This document shows positions 6,664 to 13,507 of a stretch of 14,299 nt of DNA, piece by piece (position 1 is the first letter of the stretch; each line of letters starts with the position of its first letter). A program made the translations under genes and the position numbers. Under the pieces are notes generated by a model. The model was not told where the DNA came from, searched no databases, and worked only from the letters and a program-made list of their open reading frames with translations. The stretch comes from Candidatus Saccharimonadia bacterium. Lineage in GTDB: Bacteria; Patescibacteriota; Saccharimonadia; Saccharimonadales; Saccharimonadaceae. Location: NCBI GenBank assembly GCA_023257055.1, contig JALRDG010000118.1:1-14299 (forward strand). The letters are read 5' to 3'.

Positions 6664-7416
6664 CTACACCACTGCTGCATCCGGCAGCATCATTGCCACG
6701 ACGGCGATCCTGCCTGCCGTATCGCCCTGTGAATGAGAAAAATAGTTGTCATTCGTCGCTGTATCAATCGGCGATATCGTGATATTTCCTGGCAAAATCC
6801 CCGCTCGTTCGCAAACCGATCGATTATATCCCTGCATATCGATAAAGAATCCCGTATTATGCCGATCGATGAATGGTTGCCAGTGCGGATCGTCCTGGGC
6901 GCTAAAATAGTCAAGTCGATACGACTCTCGCTGGACACTGGGCGCCATCCACACCTGGATATCAGCCATGTCACTTCCCTCTGATACGAAATGGCGGATC
7001 GTCTTCGACAGTAAATCAGTCAAGGTCGAATGGCGACCAAGGTGCAGCATAGCAAGGCTTTTCGTCGTATCGTCATAGAGTACGGTCGCTATGCAATCAC
7101 CAACCGGCAATAGTATACCCACCCCTGGGCATTTCGTATAAATTCCGTCAGCCAACAGGCTTTCAGTGTTTTTTTGCGTTGCTCGATCATCGGCTTCCGC
7201 TAGTAGACTATAGGTTGCATGATTGTCATACATGATCTGCTGATAGACAACATTGTCGTAATTAACACCGTTTTCATGACAGAACGTACGACGCGCTCGT
7301 ACTATCTCCATATCATGATAACCTCGTGCGCGATCAAGCATCGTGCCGTCATCACACGACGAAAATGAAAGTATAAGTTTCGAAGGAAGATTTTGGAATT
7401 GGTCAGCCTTAATCAC
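6664..7416 (-). CDS. pgeF: YfiH/PgeF-family (laccase-domain) protein with altered metal-site residues
   Basis: Members of this family (formerly called polyphenol oxidase or laccase-like) include E. coli PgeF, which removes misincorporated residues from peptidoglycan precursors, and enzymes acting on purine nucleosides. Evidence: 250 residues, ADGIYT at 89-94, DC at 107-108 within PVGDC, the following histidine H125 in LAMLHLGRHS, a central MAPSVQ segment, and the C-terminal YFSH...AGRIAVVAM. The sequence is divergent: the usual QVHG that supplies the first metal histidine appears as QIMY (60-63), and HAGWRG reads HLGRHS. Activity is therefore uncertain. The GTG start lies inside the end of rsmA (8-base overlap), so it is coupled to rsmA. 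A peptidoglycan role would fit the RpfB-like enzyme two genes upstream, but this is inference. Confidence 0.8.
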   Translation of the reverse strand: MIKADQFQNLPSKLILSFSSCDDGTMLDRARGYHDMEIVRARRTFCHENGVNYDNVVYQQIMYDNHATYSLLAEADDRATQKNTESLLADGIYTKCPGVGILLPVGDCIATVLYDDTTKSLAMLHLGRHSTLTDLLSKTIRHFVSEGSDMADIQVWMAPSVQRESYRLDYFSAQDDPHWQPFIDRHNTGFFIDMQGYNRSVCERAGILPGNITISPIDTATNDNYFSHSQGDTAGRIAVVAMMLPDAAVV

Positions 7417-8200
7417 TGACTGTGTCGCCCTGAAACGCCGTTAACAGTCGCCGCCAGTCGGTAAGCGATAAGTCCTCTGCACGCATATCTCCGGAAATAC
7501 CAGCCTCATCTAGTAATGCCTCGGCTTTAGGTTTCGATATCGCAAGACCACCACTTAAACTCGAGCGAAGTTTTTTACGTTTAGCAGAAAAGCCTGCCTT
7601 CACGACACGGAAAAATGCTCGCTCATCCTCTTTAGTAACGAGAGGCGCACTTCTTGTGCGTAAAATTACTACTTGCGAATCAACTTTTGGCGGCGGCGTA
7701 AAAAGCTCGGCTGGGACTATGTCACCTAGACTTACGTCACTATAGAGCTGCGCACTCACTGCCAGAATACTCATATTTCCTGGCCGAGCAGCAAGTCGCT
7801 CTGCGACCTCTTTCTGTACGAGCAGCACAGCCAGACTAGGCTTGTTATCCGCCGTCATTAACAGCTGCACAATCTTGCTTGTTATGTAATACGGCACATT
7901 AGCGACAACCTTATAGCCAGTAGGTAGCGGGGATAAATCAAACTTCAAGATGTCACTCTGAACTACCGATAACTTTTTACCCGGGAATTGGCCGGGTAGT
8001 TTACGTGCTAAATCCTTATCAAATTCCACCGCAATCACATCGCGTGATCTCCGGAGCAGCTCACTCGTAAGCGTTCCAAGACCTGGCCCGATTTCCAACA
8101 CCGAATCAGTGTCATTCAGCTCAGCACAGTCAGCGATATGTCGCAGTACGTCAGCGTCGCGAAGCCAGTGTTGACCAAGTGATTTCTTTGGCCCCGGCAT
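7409..8200 (-). CDS. rsmA: 16S rRNA (adenine1518/1519-N6) dimethyltransferase RsmA/KsgA
   Basis: RsmA uses S-adenosylmethionine to dimethylate two adjacent adenines in helix 45 of 16S rRNA, a late step in 30S assembly. The 263 residues match the family. Seen: KSLGQHWLRD at 6-15 (usually KSLGQHFL); SAM motif I EIGPGLG at 36-42; acidic motif II E59; SDIL at 82-85; motif IV NVPYYI at 101-106, standing for the usual NLPYxI; then the TPPPKVDS segment and the small C-terminal helical domain (SAKRKKLRSSL). The ATG shares its A with the TAA of the RpfB-like gene (TAATG), and no ribosome site is visible, so translation probably depends on coupling. The neighbour pairing rpfB-ksgA is the same as in Mycobacterium and similar to yabE-rnmV-ksgA in Bacillus. 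Confidence 0.97.
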   Translation of the reverse strand: MPGPKKSLGQHWLRDADVLRHIADCAELNDTDSVLEIGPGLGTLTSELLRRSRDVIAVEFDKDLARKLPGQFPGKKLSVVQSDILKFDLSPLPTGYKVVANVPYYITSKIVQLLMTADNKPSLAVLLVQKEVAERLAARPGNMSILAVSAQLYSDVSLGDIVPAELFTPPPKVDSQVVILRTRSAPLVTKEDERAFFRVVKAGFSAKRKKLRSSLSGGLAISKPKAEALLDEAGISGDMRAEDLSLTDWRRLLTAFQGDTVSD

Positions 8201-9369
8201 TAACGGAAGATATCCGGCAAGTTGTGCTTGCTCTTACAGCCAGGCCAAGGATTCCAGCCGCTCTTCTGGTAATAATTCCATACAGCTTGGTCCTGAGCAG
8301 CAGGTGGAGCTTGGTCTGCAGTTACGCCTTTATACTCGGCCGGTGCCCACGATCGCCATGAACTTGCAGAGAACTGATATGCGCCGTAGTACCCGTTACC
8401 GGTATTGATCGCGTAGTTACCGCCCGACTCACATTTTCGCAAAATGGCCAGCGCGTCAGCGAACCCACCGGTAAAGCTTGGTTTCGCCCCAACAACTTCA
8501 ACTTGCTTCTTCGGCTCTTTGACGGTCACGCTTTGAATCTCTTTTCGACTCAGCTCCTGGCCGTTCTTCATGTTGATTTCAAAGGTAACCGTGCGTTTAC
8601 CTTTTTCGCCTGGTGTCTTTATTTCACGGAAACCGACCTCACGGTTCGCGTCTTGAATTCTTTCGATTGGAAAATCAACTTCCTGATCTTCGGTAACGGT
8701 CTGTGTACCATTACGCCAAATCTCTACCGTCATGCCAGCAGTTATTGCCGCATTCTCATCCACCGATAGCGTATCATCTGCTGATAGAGAAATATCCTTT
8801 TCAGCAAGCATTTCTTTTACCGTAGCGGTATTGGTACGAGCATCAATTTTCTTACCATATAGAAGCAAGGTAAAAGGCGTCGCACGATCAATGGTCATAC
8901 GAATACTTATGCCGTCTGTGGCGATGTCCGTACTCGGCGCTAAGGTAACTGTATCCTCTGGGTAGACCGTCAGGCCTGCATCTTGTGCGATATGGGTTGG
9001 TGTTTGATAGGCGGATACCACCTTTTGACGATGCAAACCGTCAATAATTACCACTGGTCGCGCACGATAAATATTGACGTGATAATTCGTCGCTACCATT
9101 TCTTCGTTAAGACCCGGTTCGACGCGATCTTCTGCATCCAGTGCAACACCGGCAGCCTTCAAGGCTTCCCCGATAGTCTTTTCGCTGGTCATCACAACCT
9201 TTTCTTGATCACGATCATGAATCGTCACAAGGTGAGCACCATTCTCGGCTCGTGGTGACTGCGCAGCAACATGCTGTACAAGCACTGCAGGAAACATGAC
9301 GCTCACAGCGAACAGGAAGAGAATCAGGTTTCGTACAAAATGCTTAGGAGTAGTACGTATAAAATTCAT
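8200..9369 (-). CDS. rpfB: RpfB-like secreted peptidoglycan-cleaving protein (DUF348 x3, G5, Rpf domain)
   Basis: This is a secreted or membrane-tethered wall enzyme of 389 residues. A hydrophobic segment at about 13-32 follows a basic N-terminus, with a possible signal peptidase site at VAA-Q (36/37). Three DUF348/YabE-type repeats follow (about 46-90, 98-146, 156-208), then a G5 domain (about 215-287), then an Rpf transglycosylase-like domain from 303. The Rpf part has the hallmark CESGGNYAINTGNGYYGAYQF, with catalytic Glu E314, C313 and C378 (GWNPWPGC) placed for the conserved disulfide. Rpf enzymes cleave the glycan of peptidoglycan and resuscitate dormant actinobacteria. It heads a unit with rsmA and the yfiH-like gene, behind a promoter with a -35. 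The identity is strong; the target could be its own wall or that of an actinobacterial host. Confidence 0.95.
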   Translation of the reverse strand: MNFIRTTPKHFVRNLILFLFAVSVMFPAVLVQHVAAQSPRAENGAHLVTIHDRDQEKVVMTSEKTIGEALKAAGVALDAEDRVEPGLNEEMVATNYHVNIYRARPVVIIDGLHRQKVVSAYQTPTHIAQDAGLTVYPEDTVTLAPSTDIATDGISIRMTIDRATPFTLLLYGKKIDARTNTATVKEMLAEKDISLSADDTLSVDENAAITAGMTVEIWRNGTQTVTEDQEVDFPIERIQDANREVGFREIKTPGEKGKRTVTFEINMKNGQELSRKEIQSVTVKEPKKQVEVVGAKPSFTGGFADALAILRKCESGGNYAINTGNGYYGAYQFSASSWRSWAPAEYKGVTADQAPPAAQDQAVWNYYQKSGWNPWPGCKSKHNLPDIFR

Positions 9370-9376
9370 AAATTCA

Positions 9377-9397
9377 GGCTAACTTTATAAGCTAACC
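9377..9397 (-). promoter_or_regulatory. 5'-terminal hairpin in the rpfB-like leader
   Basis: The RNA reads GGUUAGC-UUAUAAA-GUUAGCC. With two G-U pairs the arms pair fully (7 bp), and two more U-A pairs can close, leaving a 3-base loop. It starts at or next to the predicted +1 (~9396) and fills most of the ~27-base leader. No Shine-Dalgarno lies between it and the ATG. Confidence 0.4.
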
Positions 9398-9402
9398 TCT
9401 CC

Positions 9403-9431
9403 ATTATAGCACAAAATCTTCGTTTTTACAA
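9403..9431 (-). promoter_or_regulatory. Promoter of the rpfB-like/rsmA/yfiH-like unit
   Basis: On the minus strand, TTGTAA (9426-9431, overlapping the uvrD stop), a 17-bp spacer, then TATAAT (9403-9408) with TGC in front. Predicted start about 9396, giving a leader of about 27 bases. Confidence 0.75.
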
Positions 9432-11540
9432 CTTTTCAAGGCGTGCGTACTCGACATTTAACTTCTTTCGTTGCCCCGAATCAAACAGAATTGTCACTGC
9501 CAGGCCGTCTATTTCAACAACTTCGCCGGTACCAAAAGCACTAGCTCGCACTCGATCGCCACATTCAAGACCGATTTCATCATTAAAGTAATCTGGCTCT
9601 GGTTCATAGTGTGGCTCTGCCGGTGCTGCATATGCCGCCCCCGCTTCGCCCATGTCAGCAATGAAACGCGATACAGGATTATATGAACGCTGGCCAAACT
9701 GCAAACGGCTTGACGCAAAACTCAAATGTAATTCCTCGCGGGCGCGTGTCATCCCGACATAACAAAGCCGTCGCTCCTCTTCAAGATCATCCGGCCGTGC
9801 CGATTCGTACACGCGCGAGTGCGGGAAAATGCCCTCTTCCATACCAACCATAAAGACCACAGGAAACTCCAAACCTTTCGCCGCGTGAATTGTCATCAAT
9901 GTAACACTTTTACCATCACGTGAGGTGTCGGCGCTCGACATGAGGGCGACTTCGTCAAGAAAGGTGGCGACATCAGCGAAAGCTTTTGCCTCGCTAATCA
10001 ACGCGCCAATGTTTTCAAGCTTGTCTTCTGCCTGTGGCGTACCGTCGTTAATGAAATCACGATAGCCAGTCCTGTCGATAAGGCGTTCAATAAAATCAGC
10101 TGGCGCGACCGTCTCGATATCCGCCTGAAATGAACGAAGCTGCGAACCAAGCGCAGTAAGCGCCGTCCGAGCGCGCGCAGTAATCGTCGTCGCCTCGCTT
10201 GCCGCCACCAGAGCTGTAATAATATCCATGCCGGTAGTCGACTGCCACTGCAAAAACTTTGTCAGACTCGTTGCACCGATACCGCGAGCCGGCACGTTGA
10301 CGATCCGCGCAAAGCTCATGCGGTCGTTCGGTTGATAGATTAACCGTAGATAGGCAATGATATCTTTAATGACCGCTCGATCGAAAAAGCGTAGGCCACC
10401 GATGATTTGTTGCGGAATGTATCGCTGGCGAAGCGATCGCTCCAGGGCATAGCTTTGCGCATTCGTACGATACAAAATTGCAAAATCATCATAGTCACGT
10501 GCACCCATCTGCACCTGTGCCATAATCCGCTCTGCAACTAAATTCGCTTCTTCGGCTTCATCGTAAACGCCATGTACTGCTACCGGATCGCCATCACCAA
10601 CATCCGTCCATAGCACCTTGTCACTTCGCTTGGTATTTTTTGTAATGACTGCATTCGCCGCATTGAGAATAGCACCTGTGCTGCGGTAATTTTGTTCAAG
10701 TTTGATAATCCGTGCGCCAGGAAAATCTCTTTCGAAATTTAAAATATTCGTAAAGTCCGCTCCACGCCAACTATAAATACTTTGCCAGTCGTCACCAACT
10801 ACACAGATATTCCGGTCTTCGTTGACGAGCATCTTCACGATGGCATACTGTGCAGCATTTGTGTCCTGATACTCGTCGATAAGAACCGCTTTAAACTGCG
10901 CCTGCCATTTCTTTCGTACTGCTGGCGCATCGCGGAGCATTCGCACAACTTCAATTAAAAGGTCGTCGAAATCAAGCGCGCCTGCCGTTTTGCGCATTTT
11001 TTCGTATTCCGCATACAGCTGGGCGGTCACTTTCTGGTGCGGGTACTGCGCCGAAGCTGCATATTCGTCAGGGTCTTTTAGTTCATTCTTCGCAGTAGAA
11101 ATAGCACTCGATACACTGCGTGGCTTGATGTCACGGTCGGTTAGGCCTAACTGTTTCATTGCCTGCTTAATAAGCCCTTGTCGATCGTCTTCGTCATAGA
11201 TAACAAAGTTCGGCATAATCCCAATCGCCGACCCGTCATGCTTAAGTAGACGGACGCAAATACCATGAAACGTCCCCATCCATGGCATGAATCCACGGTT
11301 ACTGCCATCTTCGCCCAGCATATGAGCCAAACGTTCACGCATTTCACGTGCCGCCTTGTTCGTAAACGTCACTGCCAGTATCTGACTAGGATAGACGTTT
11401 TCGTTAGCAATGAGATGCGCAATACGGTGTGTTAATGTCTTTGTTTTACCACTTCCCGCCCCTGCCAAAATAAGTAGCGGACCATGCGTTTCACGCACGG
11501 CTTCAGCTTGTGCCGGATTAAGCCCCTCTAGTACATTCAT
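9426..11540 (-). CDS. uvrD: Superfamily 1 DNA helicase, UvrD/PcrA type
   Basis: This 3'-5' ATP-driven helicase acts in nucleotide excision repair, mismatch repair and clearing of replication or recombination intermediates. It is 704 residues. Seen: Walker A AGAGSGKT (26-33); FTNKAAREMR (59-68); DFDDLL (190-195); Walker B DEYQDTN (222-228); GDDWQSIYSWRGA (249-261); QNYRST (283-288); TIHAAKGLEFPVVF; and ERRLCYVGMTRARE near the C-terminus. The last ~45 residues (GDRVRASAFGTGEV onward) look like the Tudor-like tail that lets PcrA/UvrD contact RNA polymerase. The usual GDDDQSIYGWRGA carries Trp and Ser substitutions. The ATG at 11538-11540 is preferred over an upstream in-frame start at 11624: homology begins at LNPAQAEAV, and an extended -10 ends 7 bases before it, making it leaderless. 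Confidence 0.95.
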   Translation of the reverse strand: MNVLEGLNPAQAEAVRETHGPLLILAGAGSGKTKTLTHRIAHLIANENVYPSQILAVTFTNKAAREMRERLAHMLGEDGSNRGFMPWMGTFHGICVRLLKHDGSAIGIMPNFVIYDEDDRQGLIKQAMKQLGLTDRDIKPRSVSSAISTAKNELKDPDEYAASAQYPHQKVTAQLYAEYEKMRKTAGALDFDDLLIEVVRMLRDAPAVRKKWQAQFKAVLIDEYQDTNAAQYAIVKMLVNEDRNICVVGDDWQSIYSWRGADFTNILNFERDFPGARIIKLEQNYRSTGAILNAANAVITKNTKRSDKVLWTDVGDGDPVAVHGVYDEAEEANLVAERIMAQVQMGARDYDDFAILYRTNAQSYALERSLRQRYIPQQIIGGLRFFDRAVIKDIIAYLRLIYQPNDRMSFARIVNVPARGIGATSLTKFLQWQSTTGMDIITALVAASEATTITARARTALTALGSQLRSFQADIETVAPADFIERLIDRTGYRDFINDGTPQAEDKLENIGALISEAKAFADVATFLDEVALMSSADTSRDGKSVTLMTIHAAKGLEFPVVFMVGMEEGIFPHSRVYESARPDDLEEERRLCYVGMTRAREELHLSFASSRLQFGQRSYNPVSRFIADMGEAGAAYAAPAEPHYEPEPDYFNDEIGLECGDRVRASAFGTGEVVEIDGLAVTILFDSGQRKKLNVEYARLEKL

Positions 11541-11545
11541 TGATA

Positions 11546-12688
11546 CTATTGTAGCAGAAGATAGTATGCGAGCGCGCCGCCGCCAGCGCCTAATATCAGT
11601 AGGCCGAGAACCCATACCACCCATGACCAGCCAGCTTTTCGTTTTTCTGGGTGAGCAAGCGGTTGATGATAACTGGCCGTATCATAAATTGAATTCACTT
11701 CATCAACATCTGCCTTAGCAGGAGACTGTTGATATTGCGGCTGAATGGCGATGGCACCTGCACTTACCGGAGAGGTGGGCGTCCTGACTGGTCGTTGCTC
11801 TACTAATTGCGGCGTCGCTTTCGGGACGGAGGCTATCGGTTGAACGGGTGTGTCGTCGCGAGGCACGGCACTAGCCTGGTCGGCCGATGATGATTCGATC
11901 GACAGCAAATCTGGAGTCAGTTCAGCTGGCATGGCAGCACGTCGCTGCTTTTCGGCCAGTTCGTCTTCTGCTGCTGTATCCGAAGCGTCGTCATCCTGTT
12001 CGTCGGCATCAGTCGACTTTGGCATAAGTATGGAAACGGGTACAGCTGACGCTCCTTCGGGAGTCTCCTCGTCTGGCGCAGCAGAAAGCTCCGACCCTAA
12101 CGGTCGCTTTTCAACTTTCGCGTCGGTAATGAACGGGGATTCGATTGCCATCTGCGATGGCGCAGATACGTCACTGTCGTCACTTTTTAGCAGGGCGTCC
12201 AACTCATCAAGATTCGGCACGGGATGAGCAGCCGCAAGCGGCTCGATTGTCGAAGCATTTCGTGAAACCGTTCGTGATGCCGTCGACGTCGTCGTGCGAT
12301 TGCCACGGACAGCCGCTGGCCGTACAACGTCCATAAATTGCCCGCTTCGCCGCGCAGGGACGATAGAGCCTACTACAGGTGACGCGACAGGGCGCGCCGA
12401 CTGATCGGTTGCACTAGGTACACTTTCTGCGGGAGACACTACAGGAGTAGTCGCCGCAACAGGCGCAGTCTGAGTCTGGGCTTTCATCTGCAAATCAGCC
12501 GCTTGCGGCGGAGCCACGTCATTATTTGTCTGCGGCGTAACGTTTGCCGGCGTCGCTCTTACTAGTGGATCTACCTCGTCATGAGTCACCGTTACGGCAC
12601 TAGGGCGAACACTCTTGCCATTACCCGACATAATCGAGTTGACTGCTCGATCCAGTTCGTCAAAGTCTATATCTGTCACGTCCGCCAC
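11546..12688 (-). CDS. Disordered, acidic, tail-anchored membrane protein of unknown function (380 aa)
   Basis: Not recognised as a named family. About 350 residues of Ala/Pro/Ser/Thr/Asp-rich, low-complexity sequence end in one membrane helix (about 354-378, WSWVVWVLGLLILGAGGGALAYYLLLQ region) right at the C-terminus. The basic EKRK just before it suggests the long part stays in the cytoplasm, so the protein is tail-anchored. Three short acidic helix-like motifs stand out: DFDELDRAVNSIM (8-20), NLDELDALLKSD (159-170) and DVDEVNSIYDTA (327-338); RRSGQFMDVVRP (113-124) looks like a linear motif. It lies 16 bases after tpiA. The start is GTG at 12686-12688; AAAGGGTGG fits better as a ribosome site for the in-frame GTG at 12677-12679, three codons later. 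A scaffold or division/envelope role is possible but unsupported. Confidence 0.75.
   Translation of the reverse strand: MADVTDIDFDELDRAVNSIMSGNGKSVRPSAVTVTHDEVDPLVRATPANVTPQTNNDVAPPQAADLQMKAQTQTAPVAATTPVVSPAESVPSATDQSARPVASPVVGSIVPARRSGQFMDVVRPAAVRGNRTTTSTASRTVSRNASTIEPLAAAHPVPNLDELDALLKSDDSDVSAPSQMAIESPFITDAKVEKRPLGSELSAAPDEETPEGASAVPVSILMPKSTDADEQDDDASDTAAEDELAEKQRRAAMPAELTPDLLSIESSSADQASAVPRDDTPVQPIASVPKATPQLVEQRPVRTPTSPVSAGAIAIQPQYQQSPAKADVDEVNSIYDTASYHQPLAHPEKRKAGWSWVVWVLGLLILGAGGGALAYYLLLQ
11548..11556 (-). promoter_or_regulatory. Extended -10 promoter of uvrD, inside the end of the upstream gene
   Basis: TGCTACAAT on the minus strand comprises the last sense codons of the 380-aa gene, and its final T starts that gene's TAG. 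Seven bases (AGTATCA) separate it from the uvrD ATG, so the leader should be 0-1 base. No -35-like hexamer (CGCGCT at 17 bp). Confidence 0.7.
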
Positions 12689-12704
12689 CCTTTCTTATTT
12701 GTCT

Positions 12705-13469
12705 TTATGCGCGATGCGCTTTTGCTATAATTTCACTAAATGCATGCGCATCGAGACTGGCGCCACCAATCAGGAGCCCGTCGACGTCATCGATTGCTAA
12801 ATAGTCAGCTGCACTTTCAGCCTTTACGCTACCGCCATACAGAACCTGCACACTATCGGCTGCTTGCTTTCCGTACAAATGCCGAATTTGGGATCGAATC
12901 ACCTTAACTGCCCGCGTTACATCCACGGGAAGCGCGTTTTGCCCGGTACCAATTGCCCAGACTGGCTCGTACGCAATTACCACCTGCTCGATCTCTTCGC
13001 TGGTGATATTCGCCAAACCACCAATGAGTTGGTCGTGCAATACCGCCTCTGTCTCGTTATTAGCGCGTTCACTTGCCGTCTCACCAATACAGAGCACCGG
13101 TCGAATGTGATTACGAAGTGCCGCCTGCACCTTAGCACGGACGTCTTTGTCGTGCTCATGAAAAATATGTCGACGCTCCGAGTGACCAACAAGTCCATAA
13201 TCAACGATGCCGCGCAGTTGCGTAGCCGAAACTTCTCCGGTATATGCGCCGCTGTCACGCCAATAGAAGTTCTGAGCCGCTAATTTGAACTGGCGTCGAT
13301 TTACCTGCAAGCTCAATGACTGAAGTGTAAATATTGTCGGCGCAAGTACCACTTCAACATCACGTCGCACCTTGATCATCTTTTCTAAACTATGCACATA
13401 CAGGCTGGCCTCGTGCATGTTGAGGTTCATTTTCCAGTTACCAATGATGAGTTTTTTATCTCGTGCCAT
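12705..13469 (-). CDS. tpiA: Triosephosphate isomerase
   Basis: TpiA interconverts dihydroxyacetone phosphate and glyceraldehyde 3-phosphate in glycolysis. The 254 residues are normal for a bacterial TIM. All catalytic residues are present: N11 and K13 in GNWKMN, H96 in VGHSERR (94-100), and E168 in YEPVWAIGTG (167-176), whose end forms the closing loop 6. The phosphate-binding LYGGSV (210-215) and LIGGASL (233-239) are intact. The ATG at 13467-13469 has only a weak GAAAG ribosome site. The gene lies 38 bases downstream of pgk and shows no clear promoter in the gap, so it is probably transcribed with pgk, and the 380-aa gene follows after 16 bases. Confidence 0.97.
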   Translation of the reverse strand: MARDKKLIIGNWKMNLNMHEASLYVHSLEKMIKVRRDVEVVLAPTIFTLQSLSLQVNRRQFKLAAQNFYWRDSGAYTGEVSATQLRGIVDYGLVGHSERRHIFHEHDKDVRAKVQAALRNHIRPVLCIGETASERANNETEAVLHDQLIGGLANITSEEIEQVVIAYEPVWAIGTGQNALPVDVTRAVKVIRSQIRHLYGKQAADSVQVLYGGSVKAESAADYLAIDDVDGLLIGGASLDAHAFSEIIAKAHRA

Positions 13470-13507
13470 AGTGCTTTCGTTTATTTATGATTAGTGTACC
13501 GCACTTT

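Noticed and set aside
9426..11624. Longer uvrD starting at 11624
   Set aside because: The 28 extra residues (Arg-rich, no homology) overlap the upstream gene, and the promoter -10 sits after that start; the ATG at 11540 fits the family and promoter.
12977..13258. 93-aa minus-strand frame inside tpiA and similar overlapping frames in metG, uvrD and the desulfurase gene
   Set aside because: Out-of-frame shadows of genes with complete catalytic motifs; they lack ribosome sites and plausible composition.
13470..13507. Promoter or terminator in the pgk-tpiA gap
   Set aside because: TACACT is a poor -10 without TG or a -35 and is far from the ATG, and AGTG-CGGTA-CACT is only a 4-bp stem without a T tract.
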